From the NCBI GenBank assembly GCA_009694365.1, contig SHVE01000008.1, forward strand, positions 1-64,000: a stretch of 64,000 bases of DNA. Direction: 5' to 3'. Made by a program: the position numbers and the translations under genes. This DNA comes from Thermoleophilia bacterium. GTDB lineage: Bacteria > Actinomycetota > Thermoleophilia > Miltoncostaeales > Miltoncostaeaceae. The notes beneath the pieces were generated by a model that was not told where the DNA came from, made no database searches, and saw only the letters and a list, made by a program, of their open reading frames with translations. Shown in pieces: positions 51,623 to 61,024 of the stretch (the stretch's first letter is position 1; each line of letters begins with the position of its first letter).

Positions 51623-53457
51623 CCGATCGCGTCACGATCCTGCGTCTGGGCGAGGACCGCGCCGACGGCGCCACCGCCCACGAGTCCGTGGCGTGGGACG
51701 ACGCGTCCATCGGAGTCGCGCTGTCGGCGCGCACCCTCCCGGTATCGGTGGGTACGCCCAACCGTGGGTGCGCGACCTTCGTGACCTCGTGGGACGATGC
51801 GATCGCACTCGCCGATGACGGCATCGATGGCGGTCGCATCACTATCACCCACGACACCGCGCGTGCTGACGTGCTCGACGGCCTTACCCGATCACGCGCC
51901 GCGTTCCTGCGCACCACGCCCACCCAACTCGCCGAGGCTGTCGACCTCGCAGGTCTTCCGGGTGTCACCACCCGCGTCTCGGTGGTGGTCGCCGACCTCG
52001 ACCAGGCAATCGCGACCGTTCGTGGAGGGGCGCGCGACCTCGTCGTCGCGGGCTGGGGTGACGCCGACCTCGCCGCACTTCGCGACGCGATCCTTCCCGA
52101 GGTGCTGGTGGAGCGCACCGCGCTGCCGCTTGGAACCCCCATCGAGGCCATGCGCGACATCGTGGCGCTGCCCGTACTCACATGCTGGCTTTCGCAGGTG
52201 GACTGCCGGGGTGCCGCACGCCCTCGCCACCCGTGGGCACCCGGCCGCGACATGCACCCCCCGGTACCCGCACGCCGCATGTCGAGCGAGTGGCCCGATG
52301 CCGCGTGGACCGACGCCGAGTGGACGCGCAACCCCGACCACGTCGCGCCCGACCTCGCCGCGATCCTTGAGCGCTCGCTGGCCGGTTGTCGGCCCACCGT
52401 GCCCGAAATGGTGCGCATGTTCGAGGCGCGCGGCGACGAGGTCGACGTCATCGCCCATGTCGCCGACGTACTGCGTGAGCGCACCAACGGCGACCGGGTC
52501 ACCTACGTCATCAACCGCAACATCAACTACACCAATCAGTGCTATTTCCGGTGTGGTTTCTGCGGATTCTCCCGCGGGCCCAAGAGTTACAACGCCCGCG
52601 AAACCCCGTACCGCATGGATCTCGACGAGGTGGTCAGCCGATCGCAGGAGGCGTGGGACAAGGGCGCCACCGAGGTCTGCCTCGTCGGTGGTATCCACCC
52701 CGACTTCACGGGCGACTTCTACGCGTCGGTTCTCGAGAGCATCAAGGCCGCGCTGCCCGAGATGCACGTGCACGCGTTCACCCCGCTCGAGGTGTGGCAG
52801 GGTGCGCACACCCTAGGCGTACCCGTGCGCGACTACCTCGAGCGCATGAAGGCGTCGGGCCTCGGGTCGCTGCCGGGCACCGCCGCGGAGATCCTCGACG
52901 ACGACGTCCGCGCGCATCTGTGCCCCGACAAGATCCGGACCGCCGAGTGGGCTGAGGTGATGATCACCGCGCATGAGTCGGGTATTCGTGCTACCAGCAC
53001 CATCATGTGCGGTCACATCGACGGGCCGGTGTCGTGGGCCAACCACTACGAGGTCTTGCGCCAGATCCAACAGCGCACCGGCGGGTTCACCGAGTTCATC
53101 CCGCTGCCGTTCGTGCACATGGCATCACCCATCTTCATCCAGGGCCGCTCACGGCCCGGCCCCACCTGGGACGAGGTCGTGCTCATCCACGCCGTCGCCC
53201 GCATCGCCTTCGACGGGCTCATCCCCAACATTCAGGCGTCCTGGGTGAAGCTCGGCCTCGACGGCGGCGCCAACCTCCTGCACGCGGGGTGCAACGACAT
53301 GGGTGGCACACTCATGAACGAGAGCATCTCGCGCTCGTCCGGTGCCTCCCACGGCGAGGAGGTCACCGCCGACGAGTTGGAGGCCGCGATTCGTGCACAC
53401 GGGCGCACCCCCGCCCGGCGCACCACGCTCTACGAGATCGTCGAGACCCCGGTCTAA
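51619..53457 (+). CDS. cofH: FO synthase subunit 2 with extra N-terminal domain
   Basis: A 612-residue protein from the GTG at 51619. Residues from about 230 onward are CofH: NRNINYTNQCYFRCGFCGFS (cluster motif), HAFTPLEVWQGAHTLG, TATSTIMCGHIDGPVSWANH-type segments, and MGGTLMNESISRSSGASHGE. The first about 230 residues (TILRLGEDRADG, LPVSVGTPNRGCATF, WDDAIALADDGIDGGRITIT, GARDLVVAGWGDADL) are not part of CofH or of known FbiC linkers that I recognise. This domain looks like an alpha/beta fold and could be a substrate-binding or regulatory module. The CofG and CofH genes overlap by GTGA. Confidence 0.85.
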   Translation: MTDRVTILRLGEDRADGATAHESVAWDDASIGVALSARTLPVSVGTPNRGCATFVTSWDDAIALADDGIDGGRITITHDTARADVLDGLTRSRAAFLRTTPTQLAEAVDLAGLPGVTTRVSVVVADLDQAIATVRGGARDLVVAGWGDADLAALRDAILPEVLVERTALPLGTPIEAMRDIVALPVLTCWLSQVDCRGAARPRHPWAPGRDMHPPVPARRMSSEWPDAAWTDAEWTRNPDHVAPDLAAILERSLAGCRPTVPEMVRMFEARGDEVDVIAHVADVLRERTNGDRVTYVINRNINYTNQCYFRCGFCGFSRGPKSYNARETPYRMDLDEVVSRSQEAWDKGATEVCLVGGIHPDFTGDFYASVLESIKAALPEMHVHAFTPLEVWQGAHTLGVPVRDYLERMKASGLGSLPGTAAEILDDDVRAHLCPDKIRTAEWAEVMITAHESGIRATSTIMCGHIDGPVSWANHYEVLRQIQQRTGGFTEFIPLPFVHMASPIFIQGRSRPGPTWDEVVLIHAVARIAFDGLIPNIQASWVKLGLDGGANLLHAGCNDMGGTLMNESISRSSGASHGEEVTADELEAAIRAHGRTPARRTTLYEIVETPV

Positions 53458-53765
53458 CTGTTCTCCCCCGCACGTTGACAACCGGATTCATCGCCACAGC
53501 TCGATCGATGGACCGATAAACGGGGTTTCCTCAGGTGACCGGGCGGCGGCACCGACTTCACGGTCCGTTGGGGAACCGTCCACCGATCGATCGTGTTCAC
53601 AGCGTGTGTGGGGAGGACAGCGAACGTCTGGACTCGCCAGGGACCGCGCGACCAACTGCGCCCCTGAGATCTCATGACGTCACCGGATCAACGGTGGGTA
53701 GGTACCGCGATGCATCCATGCACGCGACGGAGTACGACACCCAACCCTCTCGGGTCGCAGCCTGA
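53458..53765. other. Convergent intergenic region
   Basis: About 310 bases between the converging cofH and fprA genes. Short partial inverted sequences with CGATCGATGG and CCGATCGATCG occur near 53500-53590, but no credible ORF or canonical terminator was found. Confidence 0.35.
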
Positions 53766-55166
53766 TTACGCTTGGTCGCGCTTCCGCAACGAGCGGAGCA
53801 TGTTCTCGATGCGGCCGAACTTGATGCGAGGGGCACCGACCTCGGCGCCCATGCGCTTCTCCACCTCGTCGAGGTACCGCCAGTCGTCGTAGGAGACCAG
53901 ATCACCCTGGCGCTCACGCAGAAGGCGCGCCAGCACCGGGCGTTTCGGCACCGCACGCTCCAGATGGCCCGCGCGGAGGTCCTCGAGCAGCGACTCGACG
54001 GTCTCCTGAGCGTCGGGCTTGTTAGTACCGATGATCCCGGTGGGTCCCCGCTTGATCCACCCGGCCGCGTACTGGCCCGGAAGCGGACGACCGTCGAGAG
54101 GGTCCATCACGCGACCGCGGTCGTTCGGAATCGTGCCGCTCACGGCGTCGAACGGCACTCCCGAGACCGCCACCCCCTGGTAGCCGATCGCCCGGAAGAC
54201 GAGACGCGTCGGGATGACCTCACGCTCCTGGGTCATCCGTGCCCGCAGGGCACCGCGGTCGCTCCGGTAGAGCTCGTTGCGGGCGACCTCGATCCCCTCG
54301 ACGTGCTCGTCGCCCACAATCGCCACCGGCGACGTGAGGAAGCGCATGACGATACGGCGGTCCCGACCGCGCTCCCCGCGCGCGGCCAGTTCACCGAGGA
54401 GGGCGAGGTTCTGATCCCGGCCGCGCTCGGGCCCAAGTTCCACCTGCTTGCGCGAGTTCTCGTCGAGCACGAGGCTGGCCGGATCGACGATGACATCCAC
54501 ATCGTCGCGGCCGGCCACCTCGCGGAACTCCTTCGGAGTGAAGGCGGCCTGCGCCGGACCCCGACGGCCCAGCAATACGACCTCGCGCACTGCGCTGGCG
54601 CCGAGGGCGCGTACGGCGTGGCGTCCCATGTCCGTGCAGGCGAGTTCGTCGGGTGGCATCACCAGCATGCGGGCGATGTCTATGGCCACGTTGCCGTTGC
54701 CCACCACCACCGCCTGGGAGCCGGAGAGGTCGTAGGTCCGACTCCGGTTGACCGGGTTCGCGTTGTACCATCCCACGAACTCACTCCCCGAGTGGCTACC
54801 CGGCAGGTGCTCGTGCGGAATCCCCATGCGGCGATCCGATGACGAACCCACCGCGTAGATGACGGCCTGAAAGTACTCGAGCAGATCGTCGTGATCGATG
54901 TGGCGGCCCAACTCGACGTTGCCGCGAAAACGGAACTCGGGGTGCTCGGCGATCCGGTCGTAGATGCGCGTGACCGATTTGATCTTTTGATGATCCGGGG
55001 CCACACCACCACGGACGAGGCCGAATGGCGTGGGCAGGCGATCGAACATGTCGATCTGCACCGTCACGTCATCGTGGGAGAACAGGTGCTCCGCCGCGTA
55101 GAAACCCGACGGGCCGGATCCGATGATCGCGACCCGGAGGGGATCGTCCGGGGTACCGACCGGCAT
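53766..55166 (-). CDS. FprA-like NADPH:ferredoxin reductase
   Basis: A 466-residue flavoprotein with the FAD motif VAIIGSGPSGFYAAEHL, PTPFGLVRGGVAPDHQKIK and the NADPH motif VVVGNGNVAIDIARML, closing with YAAGWIKRGPTGIIGTNK. These are strong FprA/adrenodoxin-reductase-type signatures. It passes electrons between NADPH and ferredoxin. Its ATG overlaps the cofE stop (TGATG), so it is the last gene of the cofD-cofC-cofE-fprA operon, perhaps supplying electrons to F420-linked or radical SAM chemistry. Confidence 0.92.
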   Translation of the reverse strand: MPVGTPDDPLRVAIIGSGPSGFYAAEHLFSHDDVTVQIDMFDRLPTPFGLVRGGVAPDHQKIKSVTRIYDRIAEHPEFRFRGNVELGRHIDHDDLLEYFQAVIYAVGSSSDRRMGIPHEHLPGSHSGSEFVGWYNANPVNRSRTYDLSGSQAVVVGNGNVAIDIARMLVMPPDELACTDMGRHAVRALGASAVREVVLLGRRGPAQAAFTPKEFREVAGRDDVDVIVDPASLVLDENSRKQVELGPERGRDQNLALLGELAARGERGRDRRIVMRFLTSPVAIVGDEHVEGIEVARNELYRSDRGALRARMTQEREVIPTRLVFRAIGYQGVAVSGVPFDAVSGTIPNDRGRVMDPLDGRPLPGQYAAGWIKRGPTGIIGTNKPDAQETVESLLEDLRAGHLERAVPKRPVLARLLRERQGDLVSYDDWRYLDEVEKRMGAEVGAPRIKFGRIENMLRSLRKRDQA

Positions 55167-55972
55167 CAGAGCACCACCCCGTCGGCGTCGGTCGGGGCGC
55201 GAAACACATCTTGGGACTCGGTGCGTACGAGGGATGTCAGTGACCCGGGCGACGGGGTCGTGGTGAGACCGCGCACCAGTACCGCCGGGCGTCCCGACGA
55301 TTTGCCCATGAGCATCCCGGCCGCAGCAGCGATCTCATCCCCCAACGCCTGATCCGTTGCCACCAGCATCCGTCCCTCCCTGTCGCGTTCCCCGCGATGA
55401 TCGATCACCGGCTCGAATCCCGCAACTCCCACCGCCACGTTCACGAGGCCCCGGCGAAATGCGCGGCCATGGGTGTCGGTGATCACAACGCCCACCCTGC
55501 CACCCGCCGCCTGCGACAGCACGTGCTGAATGCGCCGCGCGGACGCATCGGGGTCAAGTGGTAGCAGTACCACGGTGCCGTCGGCGGTATTTGACGCGTC
55601 CACGCCCGCATTCGCGCAGATGAACCCGTGATGGGTCTCGCAGATGAGTAGTGAGCGACGACGACGCAGGATCTGTCGGCTCTCGCCAAGAATCACCTCG
55701 CAGAGCGCCGGATCCTTGCCCGTGGCCTCACTCAGTCGCCGGGCCTGCTCGCCCGGCACCACATCGGCGAGCACGCGCACGCGCCCCTCCGCCTTGCTCA
55801 CCACCTTGTGCGCGACGGCCAGTACGTCCCCCGGGCGCACCCCCGCCCGCGACGCCGCCTCGGCGAGCATCACCGCGATGTCGTCCCCGGGCACGATGGC
55901 GGGCAGCGGGTCCACCACCATGATGCGCACGTCCTCACCGGGTGCCCCTCCCCACTGGTCGCGGCCGCTCAT
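55166..55972 (-). CDS. cofE: F420-0:gamma-glutamyl ligase
   Basis: A 268-residue enzyme adding glutamates to F420-0. DVLAVAHKVVSKAEGRVRVL, ICETHHGFICANAGVDASNT, VVITDTHGRAFRRGLVNVAV and VDHRGERDREGR-type segments match CofE and the N-terminal domain of FbiB. There is no C-terminal nitroreductase-type domain, so it is a stand-alone CofE. It overlaps cofC upstream (ATGA) and fprA downstream. Confidence 0.92.
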   Translation of the reverse strand: MSGRDQWGGAPGEDVRIMVVDPLPAIVPGDDIAVMLAEAASRAGVRPGDVLAVAHKVVSKAEGRVRVLADVVPGEQARRLSEATGKDPALCEVILGESRQILRRRRSLLICETHHGFICANAGVDASNTADGTVVLLPLDPDASARRIQHVLSQAAGGRVGVVITDTHGRAFRRGLVNVAVGVAGFEPVIDHRGERDREGRMLVATDQALGDEIAAAAGMLMGKSSGRPAVLVRGLTTTPSPGSLTSLVRTESQDVFRAPTDADGVVL

Positions 55973-56637
55973 CCGGTGCCCACCGGCGTGGCCTGCGTCA
56001 GGCCGAGGGTGGCGAGCGCACGGCCGGTGGCGCCACCCGGATCCCGCCGTGTGAGCTCGGCGAGGTCGGCCGGGGTGTCCACATCGAGGGCCATCCCTAG
56101 ATGGTCGACGACCTCGGCGAGAAGCCCGAGGGCCGACGCCTGTGCCAGATGCCGGGCCAGGGAGCCCGGACCGAGTTCAGGAACCAGCGCGTCCGGTGGT
56201 GTCAGCAGCATCGCGTTGGTGCCCGTGCCGTCACCAGACCGCGCCAGCACCACGGAGTCGGCATCGGGGGCGGCGCCCACCAGATGGTCGATATCCGCCG
56301 CCGTGAGGAGGGGGAGGTCGCTCACCACGACCAGCGCACGACGGGAGCGCAGCGCCGCGATACCGCGCTCCACAGCGGCGTTCATGCCCTCGGGCGGGTC
56401 GTGATCGCTGACCGCCCGCGCCCCGCTGCTTTCGGCCACGGCACGGGCCCGCGGATCGGATGTGACCACCACGATCTCCCCCACGCACGTACTACCGGCC
56501 AGAGCCGAGAGTACGTCCCCTAACATCGCCGATTGAAGTACACGGCGCTCGCGGCGATCGAGGACGTTGGACAGACGACCGAGGGCGTAACCCAGGCGCT
56601 TCACCGGTACCACGGCGCCCACCTCGTGTCTCATCAC
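55969..56637 (-). CDS. cofC: 2-phospho-L-lactate/PEP guanylyltransferase
   Basis: A 222-residue nucleotidyltransferase (CofC/FbiD). AVVPVKRLGYALGRLSNVLD, EIVVVTSDPRARAVAESSGA, GMNAAVERGIAALRSR, ALVVVSDLPLLTAADI and DGTGTNAMLLTPPDA match the family. It activates phospholactate or PEP with GTP for transfer to FO. It is encoded between cofD and cofE with ATGA overlaps on both sides. Confidence 0.9.
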   Translation of the reverse strand: MMRHEVGAVVPVKRLGYALGRLSNVLDRRERRVLQSAMLGDVLSALAGSTCVGEIVVVTSDPRARAVAESSGARAVSDHDPPEGMNAAVERGIAALRSRRALVVVSDLPLLTAADIDHLVGAAPDADSVVLARSGDGTGTNAMLLTPPDALVPELGPGSLARHLAQASALGLLAEVVDHLGMALDVDTPADLAELTRRDPGGATGRALATLGLTQATPVGTG

Positions 56638-57560
56638 GCGCCCACGGCCTCGAGCGCCGTGTGCGCCAGACGCTCACGGGCCGCGTGGTCGGGCATGAGC
56701 ACATCGGTAATGACCGGGCACACGTGGAGGGCCTCGATGGCCTCGGCGTCGCCCGCATCGTCGTGGTGAATGAGAAACGTTCCACAGACGTCGGCGTAGA
56801 TCTCGGCCATCTGGCGCGCCGAGCACTCGTCGTAGCCGGCGCCGGCGAGAAACCGCTGGGCCGGTCCCTCCACGGGGCGACCGGCGATGATGGGGCTCAC
56901 CCCCACCACGCGCTCCCGGCGGGCCGCGAGGGCCTCACGGATCCCCGGCACACCGAGGATGGCTCCGATCGAGACAATGGGGCTGGACGGCGCGATAACA
57001 ATGGCCTCGGCGGTCCGGATGGCGTCGAGGACCCCGGGGGCGGGGGACGCCACGTCGATTCCATCCATGCGGATCGACGTGATCTCCTCAGCCGCGCCGT
57101 CGCGCACCAGATACTCCTGAAAGCGCCGCTCGCCTGACGGGGTGGTGATGAGCGTGCGTACAGGGTCGTCGGTCATCGGTAGGACCCGCGCCTCCACGCC
57201 GAGGCGACTCCGGAGGTCGTCAACCACCTCCGACAGCACGGCACCGTCCCGCATCATCAGCGTGCGATGGATGTGCGTGGCCAGATCACGATCTCCCAGG
57301 CCAAACCATGCCGCGCGACCGTAGGTGGCCAGACCCTCGAGGCACCGGAAGGTGTCGTCGGCATACCCCCATCCGCGATCGGCCACCACGCCGCCGAGCG
57401 CGTACAAGTTGATGTCGAGGTCGGGACAGACGAGAAGGCCAAAGAACTCCCCATCGTCACCGGTGTTGACGATGGCGGTCAGATCGCGCTGGCCCCGGGC
57501 CAGCGCGATTCCATGCACCATCTTCGACCCACCGGTTCCCCCGGCGAGGGCGACGATCAC
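56634..57560 (-). CDS. cofD: 2-phospho-L-lactate transferase
   Basis: From the GTG at 57560 the product is 308 residues. The N-terminal ALAGGTGGSKMVHGIALARG binds GDP-activated substrate; TAIVNTGDDGEFFGLLVCPD, IVIAPSSPIVSIGAILGVPG and VCGTFLIHHDDAGDAEA are conserved in CofD/FbiA. It transfers the phosphoenolpyruvyl or phospholactyl group to FO. It starts 35 bases after the EamA transporter stop, so that gene may be in the same operon. Confidence 0.93.
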   Translation of the reverse strand: MIVALAGGTGGSKMVHGIALARGQRDLTAIVNTGDDGEFFGLLVCPDLDINLYALGGVVADRGWGYADDTFRCLEGLATYGRAAWFGLGDRDLATHIHRTLMMRDGAVLSEVVDDLRSRLGVEARVLPMTDDPVRTLITTPSGERRFQEYLVRDGAAEEITSIRMDGIDVASPAPGVLDAIRTAEAIVIAPSSPIVSIGAILGVPGIREALAARRERVVGVSPIIAGRPVEGPAQRFLAGAGYDECSARQMAEIYADVCGTFLIHHDDAGDAEAIEALHVCPVITDVLMPDHAARERLAHTALEAVGA

Positions 57561-57594
57561 GTAGGGGAGTAGGTCGTGCTCACGGGGGGCGAGG

Positions 57595-58545
57595 CTACCA
57601 GCGCCGAGAGGCCCCCCGGGGGGCGACCGGTGGCGGATCCCCTCCGCGTGAGCTCGCACGGCGGGCCGGGATGAGCACCATCTGAAGACCACCGCACACG
57701 AGTACGAGGCCCACCCACAGGTTGACGTCGGGGACCTCACCGAGCAACGGCCACGCCGTGAAGACCCCGATGACCGGAACGAGAAAGAACCAGGCGGACA
57801 CCGTGCCCGCGGGAGCACGACCGAGCGCTATGTAGAAGAGGGCGAACGGGATCGCCGACCCAACGAGGGCGATGAGGAGGATGAGGCCGACCTCGCGGCC
57901 GCCGGTGGTCGGGGGGACTCCCTCCACCACGAGACCGATCAGGGCGAGGACCGCCCCGCCCACAATCATCTGCCAGGCGGCAATCGCGACCGGACGGGCA
58001 CCTGCCCGGAGCCGTCCGGCCACGGCAACGGTACCCACCGCCCAGAACAGGGCCCCGCCAGCAACCAGAAGGGAGATGAGCGACAGACCGCTCGCCCCGT
58101 CCCACACCACGACCCCCGCGCCGATGAGGCCAACGAACATGCCGGCCCACTGTCGACGATTCATGTGCTCGCCGAGGAAGACGACGGCGAGGAGGGCCAC
58201 GAAGATGGGGTCGATGTTCGCGAGTACCGCAGCGATGCCCGCCCCCTCATCGGCGATACCGATGAACGTCGCCCCGTAGAAGGCGACCGACTGTGTGAGG
58301 GCGAGGATGATCACCACCCACCACGAGCCCGTGGGCATGATGGGGTGCCGCATCACCAAGAGCGCGATGACCATGAGCAGGCCACCCACCCCGACGCGGG
58401 CCGCAGCGGAGAGCAGTGGTGGCCAGGTCTCCACGAGCCAGCCCGAGGGGACGTAGGTGACGCCCCACGCCACCATCGCCAGAACAGCGAGCAGGGTGGC
58501 CGACTGTTGCGGGCGCGCCTCGGTCGGCGGCTCCGGGGAGATCAT
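57595..58545 (-). CDS. EamA/DMT-family permease
   Basis: The ATG at 58545 gives 316 residues with about ten hydrophobic helices in two repeated halves. The first helix is LLAVLAMVAWGVTYVPSGWL; FYGATFIGIADEGAGIAAVL and GEHMNRRQWAGMFVGLIGAG are characteristic of the first EamA unit, and PFALFYIALGRAPAGTVSA of the second. It is an exporter or importer of small metabolites. Its 35-base gap to cofD suggests co-transcription. The substrate is unknown. Confidence 0.85.
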   Translation of the reverse strand: MISPEPPTEARPQQSATLLAVLAMVAWGVTYVPSGWLVETWPPLLSAAARVGVGGLLMVIALLVMRHPIMPTGSWWVVIILALTQSVAFYGATFIGIADEGAGIAAVLANIDPIFVALLAVVFLGEHMNRRQWAGMFVGLIGAGVVVWDGASGLSLISLLVAGGALFWAVGTVAVAGRLRAGARPVAIAAWQMIVGGAVLALIGLVVEGVPPTTGGREVGLILLIALVGSAIPFALFYIALGRAPAGTVSAWFFLVPVIGVFTAWPLLGEVPDVNLWVGLVLVCGGLQMVLIPARRASSRGGDPPPVAPRGASRRW

Positions 58546-58756
58546 CGGCAATTGCTCACAGGATGCATGGCGATTCAGATGTGATTCGCCATGGCCGCGC
58601 ACTCCCCTTCCGGAACCGGTCGGCCCGATCGGCACGGTCGGCATGCCTCATCATAGTTTGTAAACATCCGCACTAACTCGATCATGATGCCGAGATAGCC
58701 CATTCCGTCTGACGATCCGGCCTCCGGATGTCGGTCGCGACCACCGTTTCCACGCG

Positions 58757-58786
58757 TTGACGCAGCACAGGTACGTGACATATGCT
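58757..58786 (+). promoter_or_regulatory. Sigma-70-type promoter
   Basis: TTGACG at 58757-58762 and TATGCT at 58781-58786 are separated by 18 bases, close to consensus. It lies about 100 bases before the first acetoacetate-decarboxylase-like ATG, leaving a leader of about 95 bases. Confidence 0.65.
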
Positions 58787-58889
58787 GCGTGCATCGTCTG
58801 GTGGACGACCCCTCCCCCGATTCACCGGGATGAGGCCTGACATCAGGTAACTGCAAGACCCTATGACTCTTTCAAGGGGGACGCCATTA

Positions 58890-59915
58890 ATGGCTGAGCT
58901 TTTTGCTGTTACGTACATCCCCGGCTTTGAAACCGGAGAGATTCCACCGTCACCCGTCGATCGTGACGAGAAGACGGCTTTCATTTACAGCCTCGTTGAC
59001 CCGGTCTGGGACATCGACACGCTGCCGCTGACCTACACGAACTCCCGTTGGTCGGCTTTCTTCTATCGCGCGGACGCCAAGCGCCTCCGCCGCGTTGTGC
59101 CGGACTGCCTCGATGTCGAGGACGACATCGTTGAGCACTGGTACGTGGACCACCGCAGCACCATGCTTGGTCCTTACGGCGAGTGGGGCCTCACGGTCGC
59201 CTGCTCCCACAAGGCTGGCGATGGTAAGACCTACTACGCCGGTTACTACCCGTACATGTACCTGACGCAGGACTCCGCTATCGACGCTGGTCGTGTGCTT
59301 GGTTTCCCCAAGAAGGAAGCCTTCATTCGCACGATCGAGCACGGTGGCTCGCCTGACGATGGTTACGGTGTGTACGACGGCAAGGACTGGAAGTGGAACC
59401 ACTTCTCGTTCCTCATGATTCGTAACGGATACGTGATTCACAGCGCCATCGGTAAGTACGACGACGCTGAGCTGTCGGCCAAGCCCGCTTTCTACGGCAA
59501 CACCGACTACGGCCGTATGAACATGAAGGTCGTCACCGCTCCGGACGTTTCGAGTTCCGAGTGGCAGCTTGTGTACCTCCCCTCGATGGTGACCAAGGAC
59601 CTCGCGACTGCCATGGGCCGTCCGGAGACCGAGGGTAGCCACCGTTTCCAGGTGAAGCCGGAGTCAATCCGTACCGCTTCCCCTAAGAACATCGAGTGGT
59701 TCCAGCAGGCAACTCCGTTCGACAACCTCGGTGCCGAGATGCCGGTGGGCGAGATGATCGGTCTCATGACCTTCTCGTTCGACCTCATCATCCCGGGTGG
59801 CCAGACTCTCTGGACCGAGACCTTCACCCGTGACGCCACGTGGGCGGGCGCTGCCAAGCCTTACCGGTACGGCATGCGTCACCGTTTCCCGAAGCCCATC
59901 GGCCTCGGCGCGTAG
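58890..59915 (+). CDS. Acetoacetate decarboxylase-like protein 1
   Basis: The ATG at 58890 follows AAGGGGG and gives 341 residues. LGFPKKEAFIRTIEHGG holds the Schiff-base lysine position of acetoacetate decarboxylase (in the pair PKK), and YAGYYPYMYLTQDSAI, GRMNMKVVTAPD and HRFQVKPESIRTA are shared with the paralogue. Codon use is visibly richer in T-ending codons (CGT, GCT, GGT) than neighbours, typical of highly expressed genes. It has a good promoter upstream. The substrate is not acetoacetate for certain; the family also includes aldol/dehydratase-like enzymes. Confidence 0.8.
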   Translation: MAELFAVTYIPGFETGEIPPSPVDRDEKTAFIYSLVDPVWDIDTLPLTYTNSRWSAFFYRADAKRLRRVVPDCLDVEDDIVEHWYVDHRSTMLGPYGEWGLTVACSHKAGDGKTYYAGYYPYMYLTQDSAIDAGRVLGFPKKEAFIRTIEHGGSPDDGYGVYDGKDWKWNHFSFLMIRNGYVIHSAIGKYDDAELSAKPAFYGNTDYGRMNMKVVTAPDVSSSEWQLVYLPSMVTKDLATAMGRPETEGSHRFQVKPESIRTASPKNIEWFQQATPFDNLGAEMPVGEMIGLMTFSFDLIIPGGQTLWTETFTRDATWAGAAKPYRYGMRHRFPKPIGLGA

Positions 59916-59942
59916 TCAAAAGCCGAGAGAGGAGAAAACACA

Positions 59943-60962
59943 ATGGGACAGATTGTTGACGTTACGTCGACCCCGTGGATTGACTCGGGCGACGCACCGC
60001 CGCTGGCACTGGATCGCGACAAGCGCGACATCATCAGCCAGGGGATCGCGGACCCGCTTGTCGACTACGACATCGTGCCGCTCACCTACACCAACTCACG
60101 TTGGTCGGCATTCTTTTACCGCGCCACCGAGAAAGATCTGAAGCACGTTCTGCCGAAGTGTCTGGAGCTCGAGGACGACGTCGTCGAGTTCTGGTACGTG
60201 GATCACCTCCACACCGGTCTCGGCCCGTACGGCGAGTTCGGTCTGACGGTGGCCGCTTCCCACAAGAACGGCGACGGTAAGACGTTCTACGCGGGTTACT
60301 ACCCGTATATGTACCTCACGCAGGATGCCGCTGTGTTCGCCGGCCGTGAGCCCTTCGGATTCCCGAAGAAAATCGCCTACATCGTCACGCTTGAGCACGG
60401 TGGCAAGGATGACGACGGCTACGGTGGGTTCGGCAACGACTACTTCAACTTCACGATGGAGCGTCGTGGTTACCTCATTCACACCGCAACCGGTCGTTAC
60501 GACGACGGCGAGCTGAGCGCGAAGCCTGCGTTCTACGGCGACCCGAGCTACGGCCGCATGAACCTCCGTCTGATCACGGACCCGTCCCTCAGGACGACGA
60601 AGTGGGACCTGACGTATCTCCCATCGGAGATCACGCCTGGCCTCGCTGCGGCGATGGGACGGCCCGAGACTGAGGGTCAGCACCGTTTCCAGTTGAAGCC
60701 GGAGTCGATTCGTACCGCTACGGCGGGCGCGATTCGCTCATGGGCCCTGCAGGCAACCCCATGGGACAACATGGGTGCCATGCTTCCGGTCAGTGAGATG
60801 ATCGGCCTCATGTCCTTCAACTTCGACTTGATCATCCCGGGTGCGGACACGCTCTGGACCCAGACGATCGAGCGTACGCCTGAGGACATCGGGGACCTGC
60901 TGTTCTCGACGCCGTACCAGTACACCATGCGTCACCGCTTCCCCAAGCCTCCGGGCGTCTGA
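59943..60962 (+). CDS. Acetoacetate decarboxylase-like protein 2
   Basis: A 339-residue paralogue of the preceding protein, from an ATG with AGGAG upstream. It shares TYTNSRWSAFFYRA, GYYPYMYLTQDAAVFAGRE, FGFPKKIAYIVTLEHGG (catalytic Lys position), RMNLRLITDPS and MRHRFPKPPG. The gap to the first gene is 27 bases, so they are co-transcribed; codon use is similarly biased. The pair probably forms a hetero- or homo-oligomer and arose by duplication. Confidence 0.8.
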   Translation: MGQIVDVTSTPWIDSGDAPPLALDRDKRDIISQGIADPLVDYDIVPLTYTNSRWSAFFYRATEKDLKHVLPKCLELEDDVVEFWYVDHLHTGLGPYGEFGLTVAASHKNGDGKTFYAGYYPYMYLTQDAAVFAGREPFGFPKKIAYIVTLEHGGKDDDGYGGFGNDYFNFTMERRGYLIHTATGRYDDGELSAKPAFYGDPSYGRMNLRLITDPSLRTTKWDLTYLPSEITPGLAAAMGRPETEGQHRFQLKPESIRTATAGAIRSWALQATPWDNMGAMLPVSEMIGLMSFNFDLIIPGADTLWTQTIERTPEDIGDLLFSTPYQYTMRHRFPKPPGV

Positions 60963-60986
60963 GTCCAACTCAGGGAAGGGAAGTAC

Positions 60987-61024
60987 ACGAAGGGCGGGTC
61001 TTCGGACCCGCCCTTCGTCGTTTT
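60987..61024 (+). terminator. Rho-independent terminator with TTCG loop
   Basis: ACGAAGGGCGGGTC and GACCCGCCCTTCGT pair perfectly over 14 bases around a TTCG tetraloop, followed by CGTTTT. It directly follows the second decarboxylase-like gene. Confidence 0.93.

Noticed and set aside
50411-53457. Futalosine-pathway enzymes MqnE/MqnC
   Set aside because: Both carry radical SAM motifs in the CofG and CofH form, lie next to each other, and cofC, cofD, cofE follow, so F420 is the better reading.
53458-53765. Terminator or small RNA between cofH and fprA
   Set aside because: Only partial inverted sequences; no continuous stem with a T run.
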